A program made the position numbers and the translations under genes. From Alphaproteobacteria bacterium (GTDB lineage Bacteria > Pseudomonadota > Alphaproteobacteria > Micavibrionales > Micavibrionaceae): a DNA stretch of 64,000 nt. The stretch spans positions 51,391 through 115,390 of the forward strand of contig JAEUKP010000009.1 of the NCBI GenBank assembly GCA_016794145.1, in the 5' to 3' direction. Shown here piece by piece: positions 43,742 through 53,487 of the stretch. The notes below the pieces were generated by a model. That model was not told the origin of the DNA and ran no database searches. It saw only the letters and a list, made by a program, of their open reading frames with translations. The stretch's first letter is position 1. Every line of letters starts with the position of its first letter.

Positions 43742-45442
43742 TCACATCGATTCGATGATGATTTCTTTGACCAAATCTTCGGGAATATTATACGCCAGTT
43801 CAGAATCCCCGATGCGGGTCATTACAATAAAAACCATTCCGTCCTGATTTGACTTTTTATCTTTGCGCATCAAATCAATAATTTCTGAAACCGTCGTTCC
43901 TTCAGGCAACTCAATGTCACGGATTTCTGTTTTTAATCCCATTTTCTGAAGATGTTCCGTAATTCGCAAAACATCTTTTTCAGACAGATTTCCGATTCGT
44001 TGTGATAACCTGGCCGCTAGAACCAATCCAACGGCAACGGCCTCTCCATGCAATAAAGTAGATCCATATCCCGAAAGATTTTCAAAGGCATGTCCGAATG
44101 TATGACCCAAATTCAATCTGGCCCGCAACCCATTTTCCTCATGCTCATCTTGCGCTACAATTTCCGCCTTCATGTGGCATGATTTTTCGATCGCACGCAT
44201 AACAGTAACAGGCGTTTTTTCTAAAATTTTGTCGGCATTGATTTCAAGCCAGTAAAAAAAGTCTGCATCACCCAACAATGCAGTTTTGACAATTTCAGCA
44301 TATCCAGCGAGCCACTCTCTTTGAGGAAGAGTATCCAATGTTTCCAGATCAATAACAACAGCACGGGGTTGATAAAAAGTACCGATCATGTTTTTTCCGA
44401 ATTTGGAATTAATGCCGGTTTTTCCCCCGACAGAGCTATCGACCATTGATAACAAAGTTGTGGGAACTTGAATAAACTCAACCCCGCGCAGGACAGAAGA
44501 GGCTGCAAATCCTGTTAGATCTCCAATGACCCCGCCACCAACGGCAAAGACAAGGGAATCGCGTTTAATACCATTTTCGATCATCCATTCAACAACAACC
44601 TGAAATCGATCGAACGACTTTGTTTTTTCCCCTGGTGGCAGTTCCATCACAGCAACTGATTTCATGTACGGAGAAATAGCCGCCTGGAATCGATCCGTAA
44701 CGGCTTCCCTGACGTTATAGTCTGTAATAATAAAAGCTTTACGGCCATGGAATTCATGGGACAACCATACATCAATATCGTTTAATAAATTTGCCCCTAT
44801 AAAAATGGGATAACTACGATCAAAAAGGGATACGGTCATACACAATGCTTGTGGAATATGCCTTTCTTCATCTTCGATGGCATTATGCTCAAATAAATAC
44901 TCACAAATTTGCATCAGAATCCGCGTCGCCATATCATCGGGCGTCAAATTATCGTCCAAGATGTGCAAATGCGCCTGCATATAAGCGCTGCGACGTTTTT
45001 CAAGCAGGGTGGTGAGGACCTCTTCAGGATCTCCATGCTTTAACAAAGGCCTATCTGATCCTGCTGTTCTTTCAACCAGAACAGGAACAGAAGCGTCGAT
45101 CCATAAACATACACTGTTTTCCAGGATCATATCGGCGGTTTCGGAAACGGAAATCGATCCACCACCTGTTGCAATCACGCTACGGCCATTTTTTAAAAGG
45201 CCCCGGATAGTGATTCTTTCCAACTCTCGGAAAGCGGGTTCCCCCTCCTCTTCGAAGATCGCGGAAATTGACTTTCCTGCAGTCCGGACAATTTCATCAT
45301 CAGAATCGTAAAAAGGCCAACCCAGCATATCTGCCAAGATGCGACCGACGGTTGTCTTACCAGCCCCCATCAAACCAACCAGAACGATCGGTTTATCTAG
45401 ATTGGCTTTAATACTCTCGATATTGCTTTGTGTTTTTATCAT
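43742..45442 (-). CDS. aroKB: Fused shikimate kinase / 3-dehydroquinate synthase
   Basis: A single uninterrupted frame of 566 residues encodes two shikimate-pathway enzymes that are usually separate neighbours. Residues about 16-180 are shikimate kinase (Walker A GLMGAGKTTVG, DSDDEIVRTAGKSI, GGGS). From about 200 on is 3-dehydroquinate synthase (ELPPGEKTKS, GGGVIGDLTGFAASSVLRGV, QVPTTLLSMVDSSVGGKT, NLGHTFGHAFE). No stop codon separates the domains. It is divergent from the small membrane peptide gene across about 120 bp. Confidence 0.93.
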   Translation of the reverse strand: MIKTQSNIESIKANLDKPIVLVGLMGAGKTTVGRILADMLGWPFYDSDDEIVRTAGKSISAIFEEEGEPAFRELERITIRGLLKNGRSVIATGGGSISVSETADMILENSVCLWIDASVPVLVERTAGSDRPLLKHGDPEEVLTTLLEKRRSAYMQAHLHILDDNLTPDDMATRILMQICEYLFEHNAIEDEERHIPQALCMTVSLFDRSYPIFIGANLLNDIDVWLSHEFHGRKAFIITDYNVREAVTDRFQAAISPYMKSVAVMELPPGEKTKSFDRFQVVVEWMIENGIKRDSLVFAVGGGVIGDLTGFAASSVLRGVEFIQVPTTLLSMVDSSVGGKTGINSKFGKNMIGTFYQPRAVVIDLETLDTLPQREWLAGYAEIVKTALLGDADFFYWLEINADKILEKTPVTVMRAIEKSCHMKAEIVAQDEHEENGLRARLNLGHTFGHAFENLSGYGSTLLHGEAVAVGLVLAARLSQRIGNLSEKDVLRITEHLQKMGLKTEIRDIELPEGTTVSEIIDLMRKDKKSNQDGMVFIVMTRIGDSELAYNIPEDLVKEIIIESM

Positions 45443-45561
45443 ATATTATTCAATAAATGAAAAAAGCCTGTTCATAAAGTCTTTTCGGTTTTATATATAA
45501 TTTTTCAAAGACTGTGGAAATGACAGTCCCAAAAATCAAAGATCCTGACGGAGATATTTTT

Positions 45562-45693
45562 ATGAAGCTACTTGGGGGCCTCGTTGGCCTAATTGTTCTG
45601 ATTATTGTTGTTGGTTTTATCTACTTGAACGTCGCAGACGTCAAGGTAACGCAGACAGAGGTCAGTAAGCCCATCCCGTTGGCAACACACTAG
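45562..45693 (+). CDS. Small single-span membrane protein (43 aa)
   Basis: A 43-residue frame starting MKLLGGLVGLIVLIIVVGF, with one transmembrane helix and a short polar C-terminal tail. GGAG lies 8 nt before the ATG; an in-frame ATG at 45520 lacks a ribosome site. The TAG is followed after 17 bp by the next gene, a putative secreted protein. The clean ribosome site and hydrophobic design support a real gene. Function unknown. Confidence 0.6.
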   Translation: MKLLGGLVGLIVLIIVVGFIYLNVADVKVTQTEVSKPIPLATH

Positions 45694-45710
45694 GTTAGGG
45701 ACCGGAGAGA

Positions 45711-47399
45711 ATGCGCAGTTTTATTATTTTTGCTTTTACGATTGCCATACTATATGGGATCCCCTCTTCTTTCGCGGCAGAGGGAGGCGACTCGTCACCC
45801 CCCCTTATTCCAACACCCCTTAAGGTGCTGCCCTCGAAAATCAAGCCTGTTCAAGCCGGAAATGCAGACGAGCTATCAAGGGCCGCGCCTGAACAAGATG
45901 ACGCACAACCTGTAGATGCAAAATCACTGGAACGCCTCTCCCCAAGACCAGCCTTCGGCTTTCAAAACGATTTTTGGAAAGGCATTACACGTCAAGAATT
46001 GGTTGCGTTCCTTTCAAAGCCATCCTTTGCAACCAAAAGTAAATTCACTCGCGATCTGACATTAAAAGCTACGCTAACCCCATCTTCTGATCTTGCCCCG
46101 GCAAAAACGCCTGAGGACAATATTTATGCTTTGCGGCTTGAAAAACTTGTAAACCTCGGCAGCTTTGAGGATGCACAGAAGCTTTATAAATTAAATGAAT
46201 CCTCTCCACCAACTCCCTTGGCTGCGCAATCAGGTATCGAATCATCTTTGGGAAATGGCGAAATTGCGGTGGCCTGCCTTGATGAAAAAACATTTGATTC
46301 AAACCTTAAAACGCAAAATCCATCCTTTTGGAACAATCTTGGTATTTTCTGCCAGGCCCTTTTGGGGCCGGTTGCAGGCGATGATGAAAATTTAAGGCTT
46401 CAAAACGCATCTCAAGCGTATCTTGAAATTGTCACATCATCGGTTGGAGCCCCCACAGATCTGAATAAGATGGACTTACCGTCTACCATCGCGTTGATGA
46501 AATCAGGACAATTAAATGCCTTCCTGAATACACCTGACGCTATGACTATCGCGGAAGTTGATGACAAACATCTTGCTGTTTTAATGCACTACGCAAACCC
46601 ATCTATTGAAAACATCCCGATTCTTGCTGAATCCATTCGACGGGGTCTTATCGACAATACGAAAGCATTTGATTTTTTAAAGAGTATAAATTTAACAGAC
46701 ATATCAAATCCTTATCAAGCTTTCTTAAAAGAATACTTTAAAACACCAAACACCCCTTTGGTTACGGATCACTTATTGTCCTTAACAACAAGCCCGACCC
46801 AGGAAATCCTTCTCTACCCTCTTTATACGGCGCCAGAAACAAGCATCCCGAACAACCATCAAAGGCTCAGCCTGAGGGTCCTTGCATTCACAAATCAAGA
46901 TATTCCCCTCCCACTGGTGAGAGATGGGTACCAGGAAGAATCAGCCACATTTTTTCCCTCTGCCGAATCAGATGCAAAACAGGCCTCATCTGGTGAAGAA
47001 TTATTGATTAAACTTCTTTTGCGCAAATCATTGACTAAACTTCTTAGGGATCGAGTTTCCATCCCCCCAAACGCCCAGGCAACGTTGATGGCCTTAGATC
47101 AGGGGAATTATCCCCAGAAGGATATAAAAAGTTCTTATGACAATATTTTAAGCTTGACAGACGACGACAATTATGTAATGCCTATGGATGACATTCTGAG
47201 TAGCCTGAAAAAATTTGCCAATCAGAAGCAGGTTAATCAGGTGGTTATTAGGAGTCTCGCTATAATTGAGGATAAATCGCTGGAGCAACTTCACCCAGCT
47301 GCCCTTTATCGGATATTAGAGGCACTTAGTTCTGCGGGGTTAAATGAAGAAACAATGGCTCTGACACGTGAAGTGTTGGGGTACCAGATAAAAAACTAA
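45711..47399 (+). CDS. Secreted hypothetical protein, possibly helical-repeat (562 aa)
   Basis: An N-terminal signal peptide (MRSFIIFAFTIAILYGIPSSFAAE) is followed by a Pro/Ser-rich linker and then about 450 residues of mainly helical sequence with TPR-like spacing. There is no recognised enzyme motif. A GGAGAG site lies 3-5 nt before the ATG. Genes of this kind commonly sit between aroK and xerD in alphaproteobacteria. It is probably co-transcribed with the 43-aa peptide gene upstream and xerD downstream (17 bp). Confidence 0.7.
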   Translation: MRSFIIFAFTIAILYGIPSSFAAEGGDSSPPLIPTPLKVLPSKIKPVQAGNADELSRAAPEQDDAQPVDAKSLERLSPRPAFGFQNDFWKGITRQELVAFLSKPSFATKSKFTRDLTLKATLTPSSDLAPAKTPEDNIYALRLEKLVNLGSFEDAQKLYKLNESSPPTPLAAQSGIESSLGNGEIAVACLDEKTFDSNLKTQNPSFWNNLGIFCQALLGPVAGDDENLRLQNASQAYLEIVTSSVGAPTDLNKMDLPSTIALMKSGQLNAFLNTPDAMTIAEVDDKHLAVLMHYANPSIENIPILAESIRRGLIDNTKAFDFLKSINLTDISNPYQAFLKEYFKTPNTPLVTDHLLSLTTSPTQEILLYPLYTAPETSIPNNHQRLSLRVLAFTNQDIPLPLVRDGYQEESATFFPSAESDAKQASSGEELLIKLLLRKSLTKLLRDRVSIPPNAQATLMALDQGNYPQKDIKSSYDNILSLTDDDNYVMPMDDILSSLKKFANQKQVNQVVIRSLAIIEDKSLEQLHPAALYRILEALSSAGLNEETMALTREVLGYQIKN

Positions 47400-47416
47400 A
47401 TAAGGAGAAATAAATT

Positions 47417-48400
47417 ATGGCTCGTCCAGGTCGTCCAGCAATGCCTAAACCGAACTTATCCAAATGGGTAGATTCATTCCTTGATATGTTGACAACCGAG
47501 CGCGGTGCAGCATTAAATACACGCCATGCATACTGGCGTGATTTGGCTGATGTCAGCTTGTATCTGCGGTCACAACGAAATAAAGAGATTGATGCAGCAA
47601 CTCCTGATGATTTGAAGGCCTATCTACAGGACTTAAGTGCCAAGATTCATACAAAAGGATCGCACTCCAACCAGATTGCGGTACGAACTGTTGCTCGCCG
47701 TCTTTCGGCTTTGCGTCAATTCTACCGGTATCTCGTCTCTGAAAATATCAGGAAAGAAGACCCAACAACAACCATCGATAGCCCAAAACAAACCCGGACA
47801 TTGCCAAAAACTTTGTCAGAAGCAGAAGTCGATACTTTGATTACTGTTGCGGGACAACAAGGCGGGGCAGAAAGTGTCCGTTTGGTTTGCCTGCTTGAAC
47901 TTTTGTATGCGACAGGCCTTCGGGTTTCCGAACTTGTTGGTCTTCCTCTTTCTGCTATTTCCGAAGGGAATCAGTTTATCATGGTTGAGGGTAAAGGAGG
48001 ACGTGAACGCATGGTTCCTTTGTCCGAATCCTCTCAAAAAGCACTGGAAACCTATATGAATGTTCGCCAACAATTCGCAACCTCTGATGATGCGGGGCGT
48101 ATGTCAAAATGGTTATTCCCATCACGTACATCTGATTCGGGACACCTCACCCGTCAACGTTTTGCGCAATTACTGAAGGACTTGGCCCGCGCTGCGAAAA
48201 TAGATGAGGATCATGTAAGCCCGCATATCCTTCGCCATGCGTTTGCGACACACTTGCTGAGCAACGGCGCAGATCTTCGCGCTGTTCAGAAAATGCTGGG
48301 GCACGCAGATATTGCGACAACACAGATTTATACCCATATTTTGGGTAAGAAGTTGAAAAAAACAGTCGAAGAAAAACACCCTTTATCCAAAAAAGCGTAG
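47417..48400 (+). CDS. xerD: Site-specific tyrosine recombinase XerD
   Basis: XerD resolves chromosome dimers at dif with XerC. The 327-residue protein has the SAM-like core-binding domain, then the catalytic Arg in YATGLRVSELVGL, the Lys in VEGKGGRERMVPL, HILRHAFATHLLSNGADL (His-x-x-Arg) and the Tyr in ATTQIYTHI. XerD rather than XerC is inferred from the neighbours aroK-aroB and accA, a conserved alphaproteobacterial layout. Confidence 0.9.
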   Translation: MARPGRPAMPKPNLSKWVDSFLDMLTTERGAALNTRHAYWRDLADVSLYLRSQRNKEIDAATPDDLKAYLQDLSAKIHTKGSHSNQIAVRTVARRLSALRQFYRYLVSENIRKEDPTTTIDSPKQTRTLPKTLSEAEVDTLITVAGQQGGAESVRLVCLLELLYATGLRVSELVGLPLSAISEGNQFIMVEGKGGRERMVPLSESSQKALETYMNVRQQFATSDDAGRMSKWLFPSRTSDSGHLTRQRFAQLLKDLARAAKIDEDHVSPHILRHAFATHLLSNGADLRAVQKMLGHADIATTQIYTHILGKKLKKTVEEKHPLSKKA

Positions 48401-48429
48401 TTTTTCTTTAGCTATCTCGGATCCTCTTT

Positions 48430-48457
48430 AAAACCTCCCTTTGGGAGGTTTTATCTT
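48430..48457 (+). terminator. Intrinsic terminator of xerD
   Basis: AAAACCTCCC (48430-48439) and GGGAGGTTTT (48443-48452) form a perfect 10-bp stem with a TTT loop, followed by ATCTTT. It lies 30 bp after the xerD stop. Its position shows that the in-frame ATG at 48441 is not the accA start. Confidence 0.8.
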
Positions 48458-48572
48458 TAAACAACAACAAATCGCGGCATATGAGGTACAAAAACATATT
48501 GTTCATTTGTCATTATGCCCATTTTTTGTTAGGTTGCATCTTCGCTTAATAACGGATAAGGACTTGAAAATT

Positions 48573-49517
48573 ATGGCTGCCCTAGACTTTGAAAAACCGA
48601 TTACCGAACTGGAAGGCAAAATTGCCGAACTGCGCAACATGACCAGCAGCAAGGATTTCAGCATTGCGGAAGAAATCAATCGTCTGGAAAGCAAAGCAGA
48701 AAAATTGAAGGTATCAACGTATAATAAACTGACACCGGCACAAAAAATTCTCGTGGCAAGACATTCCGAACGCCCCCATTTCCTAGACTATGTGAAGGGT
48801 ATGATAACAGATTTCACCCCTCTGGCAGGTGATCGTCAATTTGGTGAAGATAATGCGCTCGTCGGTGGATTGGGTCGATTTCAGGGGCAATCTGTTGTGG
48901 TCATGGGGCAAGAAAAAGGCCATGACACTGAAACGCGGATCCATCATAATTTTGGCATGGCAAAGCCAGAAGGCTATCGCAAGGCGATTCGATTGATGGA
49001 AATGGCCTCTCAATTCCAATTACCTGTATTGTCTTTTATTGATACTGCAGGGGCATACCCTGGCGTCGAGGCAGAGGCACGTGGCCAAGCAGAAGCAATT
49101 GCGCAATCAATCGACTCATGTCTTCGTCTACGAACACCCATGATATCTGTGGTGATTGGGGAAGGCGGATCCGGCGGGGCCATTGCAATTGCAACGGCAG
49201 ATCGGGTTTATATGATGGAACATTCTATTTACTCTGTTATTTCTCCAGAAGGCTGTGCTTCTATCTTATGGCGGTCGGCACAACAGGCAGAAGAAGCTGC
49301 AACCGCCCTGAAACTGACCGCACAAGATCTGAAGAACCTGAAATTGATTGATGCTATCATTCCCGAGCCACTGGGCGGGGCACACCGCGATCCGTCAGAG
49401 GCCATTTCAAGTGTTGCTACGCAAATTGAAAAAGGGCTGTCCGAGCTTTCGCCTTGGGATTCCGAACGCCTGATCAAGCGGCGCCAGCAAAAATATCTTG
49501 CAATGGGCCGTGTCTAA
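48573..49517 (+). CDS. accA: Acetyl-CoA carboxylase carboxyltransferase subunit alpha
   Basis: AccA transfers the carboxyl group from biotin to acetyl-CoA in the first step of fatty-acid synthesis. From ATG 48573 the 314-residue protein starts MAALDFEKPITELEGKI and has FIDTAGAYPGVEAEARGQ, GEGGSGGAIAIATADRVYMMEHSIYSVISPEGCASILW and AQDLKNLKLIDAIIPEP. An AAGGA site lies upstream. A 44-codon N-terminal extension in frame overlaps the xerD terminator and is rejected. Confidence 0.96.
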   Translation: MAALDFEKPITELEGKIAELRNMTSSKDFSIAEEINRLESKAEKLKVSTYNKLTPAQKILVARHSERPHFLDYVKGMITDFTPLAGDRQFGEDNALVGGLGRFQGQSVVVMGQEKGHDTETRIHHNFGMAKPEGYRKAIRLMEMASQFQLPVLSFIDTAGAYPGVEAEARGQAEAIAQSIDSCLRLRTPMISVVIGEGGSGGAIAIATADRVYMMEHSIYSVISPEGCASILWRSAQQAEEAATALKLTAQDLKNLKLIDAIIPEPLGGAHRDPSEAISSVATQIEKGLSELSPWDSERLIKRRQQKYLAMGRV

Positions 49518-49609
49518 ATCAATCGGCTGGGGGGCTGGATCACTATTTGAAATAAATATTTATCGCATTAAAAGTCAACTCAATACCAATTACACAAACA
49601 GGTATGATG

Positions 49610-50956
49610 ATGGAAAAAGTTCGCACACGTTTTGCCCCTTCCCCCACCGGTATGTTGCATATCGGGAATGTCCGTACCGCCCTGATTGCATGGCTGTTTG
49701 CCCAGAGCAATGATGGATATTTTCTCTTACGGATTGACGACACGGATACCGAACGGTCGAAACCGGAATACGAAGCCGCCATTTATGAAAGCCTGACATG
49801 GCTCGGCATGACATGGGATGAAACCGCCCATCAAAGCAAACGTCTGGCCCGTTATCATGAAGTGATTGAGGATCTGAAACAACAGGGCCGTCTCTACCCC
49901 TGTTATGAAACGCCGGAAGAACTGGCGCTGAAACGCAAATCCCAATTGGCACAGGGGCTTCCGCCTCTGTACGATCGGGCAGCTTTGAAACTCACCGCCG
50001 ACCAGAAAGCCAAATACGAGGCCGAAGGCCGCAAGCCCCACTGGCGTTTTCTGATCAACGATGCGCCGATTCACTGGGATGATTTAATTCGCGGCCCTGT
50101 GCATTTCGAAGGCAAGTCGATGTCTGACCCTGTCTTGATCCGCGAAGATGGCACCCCTCTGTTCAATCTGTGTTCGGTGATTGATGACGCAGATTTTGGA
50201 ATCACCCATATTGTGCGTGGGGAAGATCACGTCTCGAACACAGCGGCCCAAACCCAAATGTTCGAAGCCATGGGCGCTAAACTGCCTCATTTTGCCCATT
50301 TGCCATTGGTATCCAATGCGGAAGGCGGAAAACTGTCCAAACGCGAAGGCGCCCTTGGTATTCTGGAACTGCGCGATGATGTCGGAGTCGAACCGATGGC
50401 GATTCCGTCCTTGCTGGCCCGCCTTGGAAGCTCTGACCCGATCGAGGCCTATGACAGCTTTGCGCCGTTGATTGCCAGCTTTGACATGTCGAAATTCGGG
50501 CGCGGGACGCCAAAAATGGATCCCGACGAATTCTTGCGCTTGAATGCCAAAATTCTGCACACTCTGCCCTATGACCGCGCCAAAGTCCGTTTGGCCCAAA
50601 TTGGTCTGGAGGAAGTGACCGAAGACTTCTGGAACACGGTGCGCCCCAATCTGGAAGTGATCAAAGATATTCAGGAATGGTGGACTGTGGCCAATGGCCC
50701 TGTGACCCCGCTGGTATCGGACAGTGACTTTGCGGCCAAGGCGATCGAACTGATGCCACAGGCCCCATGGACATCCACGACCTGGAAAGAATGGACCGAT
50801 GCGATCAAAGCCGCCACAGGCCGCAAAGGAAAAGAGCTGTTTATGCCACTGCGCCAAGCCCTCACCGGCATGGATCATGGGCCGGAACTGTGCGATCTTT
50901 TGCCCCTGATTGGCCCTGAGAAAGCCAAAGCCCGTTTATTGGGACAAGTATATTAA
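49610..50956 (+). CDS. gltX: Glutamate--tRNA ligase
   Basis: GluRS charges tRNA with glutamate; with GatCAB present in this genome it may also charge tRNA(Gln). [20 protein letters not shown] contains the HIGN version of the HIGH motif, and KLSKREG is the KMSKS equivalent. Three ATGs occur in a row (49604, 49607, 49610). The third gives an AGG site about 7 nt away, so a 448-residue product is favoured. Uniformly GC-richer than secDF and cobT nearby. Confidence 0.93.
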   Translation: MEKVRTRFAPSPTGMLHIGNVRTALIAWLFAQSNDGYFLLRIDDTDTERSKPEYEAAIYESLTWLGMTWDETAHQSKRLARYHEVIEDLKQQGRLYPCYETPEELALKRKSQLAQGLPPLYDRAALKLTADQKAKYEAEGRKPHWRFLINDAPIHWDDLIRGPVHFEGKSMSDPVLIREDGTPLFNLCSVIDDADFGITHIVRGEDHVSNTAAQTQMFEAMGAKLPHFAHLPLVSNAEGGKLSKREGALGILELRDDVGVEPMAIPSLLARLGSSDPIEAYDSFAPLIASFDMSKFGRGTPKMDPDEFLRLNAKILHTLPYDRAKVRLAQIGLEEVTEDFWNTVRPNLEVIKDIQEWWTVANGPVTPLVSDSDFAAKAIELMPQAPWTSTTWKEWTDAIKAATGRKGKELFMPLRQALTGMDHGPELCDLLPLIGPEKAKARLLGQVY

Positions 50957-51014
50957 TCTCAACTCAATTTTTTTAACCCCCTTGCTGAAAGGGATACTTA
51001 TAAAGGATACTATT

Positions 51015-53024
51015 ATGACCGCTCTTGCTTCTAGTGCTTCTGCCGCTTCTGCCTCTTCTCCTGACTTACGTACCATGGCCAATGCCATCCGGTTTCTGGC
51101 AGCGGATGCCGTGGACAAAGCCAATTCCGGCCACCCGGGCATGCCCATGGGTATGGCCGATGTCGCCACCGTTTTGTATTCCAAATTTTTGAAATTCGAT
51201 CCCAAAGCCCCAACCTGGGCCGATCGCGATCGTTTTATTCTTTCGGGTGGTCATGGCTCTATGCTGCTCTATGCCGTCAATTACCTGACCGGTTACGAGA
51301 AAATGACGATCGAGGAAATCAAAAATTTCCGCCAACTCCATTCCCTTACCGCCGGCCATCCAGAAATCAATCATGACGCCGGGATCGAAATGACCACCGG
51401 CCCATTGGGTCAGGGGATTGCCACCGCGGTTGGATTTGCATTGGCCGAACGCATGTTGAATGCCCGTTTCGGCAATGATCTCGTCAATCACAAGACCTAT
51501 GTCATGTGCGGTGACGGCGATATGATGGAAGGCATCAGCCACGAAGCCTGCTCCCTCGCCGGCCATTTGAAACTCGGCAATCTGATCGTGATGTATGATG
51601 ATAACGACATTTCGATTGACGGCCCGACCTCTCTCTCCTTTACCGAAGACGTTCTGAAACGCTTTGACTCCTATGGATGGGCGACCTCTCGCGTTGATGG
51701 CCATGATTTTGCCGCCATTGAATCGGCTTTGGCCGCCGCGCAAAACTCCGACAAACCTGTCCTGATTGCCTGCAAAACCAAAATCGGTTTCGGATCCCCC
51801 AACAAACAAGGCACCTCCGGCGTGCACGGATCTCCTTTGGGATCCGAAGAAACCACCGCCGCCCGCAATCATCTGGGGTGGACAGCGGCTCCGTTCGAAA
51901 TTCCGGCCGATATCCTGCACGCATGGCGCGCCGTTGGCACACGTGGCCAAACCGAGTCTTACGCATGGCAAAAACGTCTGGAAGCTTCCGCGCAGAAAGC
52001 CGAATTCGAAAAAGCATTGGATCCAAACGTCTCCGATATCGTGACGGCAGCTCTGGCCGATACCAAAGCGGTCATTGCAGCAGATAAACCAAAACTGGCC
52101 ACCCGCGCCTCTTCGGGTAAGGTTCTAGAATCTCTCGTGCCAAAACTGGCACAGTTGGTTGGTGGATCAGCGGATTTAACCCCCTCGAACAACACAAAGA
52201 CCAAAGGCCCAGACGTTATTTCGGCCGCCAACGGGTACAAAGGGCAATATATCCATTACGGCGTCCGCGAATTCGCCATGTGCACGCTGATGAACGGCTT
52301 GGCCATCCATGGGGGTGTTATTCCTTATGGCGGAACATTCCTGTCCTTTGCGGATTATTGCCGTCCGGCCATTCGTTTGGCGGCTCTGATGAAACAGCGC
52401 GTGATCTATGTCATGACCCATGACTCGATTGGTCTGGGCGAAGACGGCCCAACCCACCAACCTGTGGAACATGTGGCCTCGCTGCGGGCGATCCCGAATC
52501 TGACGGTATTCCGCCCTTGCGACACTGTGGAAACCGCTGAAAGCTGGGAACTGGCCTTGGCCAATACAACCGGCCCATCCATGCTGGTGCTGACCCGTCA
52601 GAACTTGCCTGCACAGCGGAGCGATGTGACCGACAATAAAACCGCCCGTGGTGCCTATGTTCTGTCTCCGGCGTCGGCAGCTCCTAAAGCTGTAATTGTC
52701 GCCACAGGATCGGAAGTCTATTTGGCGATGGAGGCTCAAAAAACCCTCGAAGCCAAAGGCATTCCTACACAGGTCGTCTCGGCTCCATCCTTTGAATTAT
52801 TTGCCAAACAGGATGCCACCTATAAAGCCTCGGTTATTCCGTCCGGCACCATCACCGTCGGGATCGAAGCCGGAATTCGTCAAGGATGGGATGCTCTGAT
52901 CGGATCGGATGCGACCTTTATCGGGATGACCGGCTTTGGCGAATCCGCTCCTGCCGAAGTTCTGTTCCTGCATTTCGGCATTACAGCCGACGCCATTGTT
53001 GAGGCTGTTACGAAGAGGGCTTAA
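51015..53024 (+). CDS. tkt: Transketolase
   Basis: Transketolase moves two-carbon units in the pentose phosphate pathway with thiamine diphosphate. ATG 51015 has AAAGGA 8 nt upstream, giving 669 residues; an in-frame frame to 50910 overlaps gltX and is rejected. The ThDP motif [13 protein letters not shown]...DDNDISIDG and the [19 protein letters not shown] block are clear, and the C-terminal half has [19 protein letters not shown]. An Ala/Ser-rich stretch of about 15 residues precedes the conserved start. A GAAGAGGG hairpin spans the stop codon. Confidence 0.97.
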   Translation: MTALASSASAASASSPDLRTMANAIRFLAADAVDKANSGHPGMPMGMADVATVLYSKFLKFDPKAPTWADRDRFILSGGHGSMLLYAVNYLTGYEKMTIEEIKNFRQLHSLTAGHPEINHDAGIEMTTGPLGQGIATAVGFALAERMLNARFGNDLVNHKTYVMCGDGDMMEGISHEACSLAGHLKLGNLIVMYDDNDISIDGPTSLSFTEDVLKRFDSYGWATSRVDGHDFAAIESALAAAQNSDKPVLIACKTKIGFGSPNKQGTSGVHGSPLGSEETTAARNHLGWTAAPFEIPADILHAWRAVGTRGQTESYAWQKRLEASAQKAEFEKALDPNVSDIVTAALADTKAVIAADKPKLATRASSGKVLESLVPKLAQLVGGSADLTPSNNTKTKGPDVISAANGYKGQYIHYGVREFAMCTLMNGLAIHGGVIPYGGTFLSFADYCRPAIRLAALMKQRVIYVMTHDSIGLGEDGPTHQPVEHVASLRAIPNLTVFRPCDTVETAESWELALANTTGPSMLVLTRQNLPAQRSDVTDNKTARGAYVLSPASAAPKAVIVATGSEVYLAMEAQKTLEAKGIPTQVVSAPSFELFAKQDATYKASVIPSGTITVGIEAGIRQGWDALIGSDATFIGMTGFGESAPAEVLFLHFGITADAIVEAVTKRA

Positions 53025-53062
53025 CCCCTCTTCTCTGCCGCCACTTTCTATGATCGAAAAGC

Positions 53063-53114
53063 CTTAAATCAGGTGCTAAATCGGGCCCTAAACCGGGTGG
53101 CCTAAACTGGCTGG
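53063..53114. repeat. Four degenerate ~13-bp tandem repeats
   Basis: Units resembling CTAAAYCGGGYGG occur at 53063-53075, 53076-53087, 53088-53101 and 53102-53114. They lie between tkt and the Mth938-like gene and run into the stop codon of the latter. Confidence 0.6.
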
Positions 53115-53479
53115 AGTGCGGCTGCAATTCGCCTTCCCTCTGCTGTCAGGACATTGTATGTCCGACACGCTGCGGGGGTGTCCATAACATCCACTCTTAT
53201 CCCTACCGCTGCACCGAGTTCTTGGAATCGCAACCTTTCAGCACGCGATAAAACAGGAGAGTGACGTCCAGCACCAATTAAAAGAATATCAACAGATCCT
53301 TTTAAGGCTAAAATTTCGTCAGAAACGTCGAATAGATCATGACCACATCGCCATTCAATAACGGTTTCATCCATCACCAAAATGGGATGTTTTAAAATAT
53401 CTCCATTTACACGAAAAAATCCAGCCCCGTAGGACTGGATAATTTTCTGTTCGGGCCTCATTAAAGGGGTAATATCCAT
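53102..53479 (-). CDS. Mth938-like domain protein (DUF498 / NDUFAF3-like)
   Basis: A 125-residue protein with the pattern of the Mth938/NDUFAF3 family: SYGAGFFRVNGDILKHPILVM, DILLIGAGRHSPVL, then GIRVDVMDTPAACRTYNVLTAEGRRIAAAL. Family members follow secF in many alphaproteobacteria; the mitochondrial homologue helps to assemble complex I. Here it also lies 8 bp after secF. The biochemical role in bacteria is not established. Confidence 0.85.
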   Translation of the reverse strand: MDITPLMRPEQKIIQSYGAGFFRVNGDILKHPILVMDETVIEWRCGHDLFDVSDEILALKGSVDILLIGAGRHSPVLSRAERLRFQELGAAVGIRVDVMDTPAACRTYNVLTAEGRRIAAALQPV

Positions 53480-53487
53480 TGAAGTGT

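Noticed and set aside
48441..48572. N-terminal extension of accA
   Set aside because: It starts within the xerD terminator hairpin and adds residues not found in AccA.
51066..51971. Minus-strand frame of 301 codons
   Set aside because: Antisense to transketolase; Gly/Phe-rich shadow without any domain.
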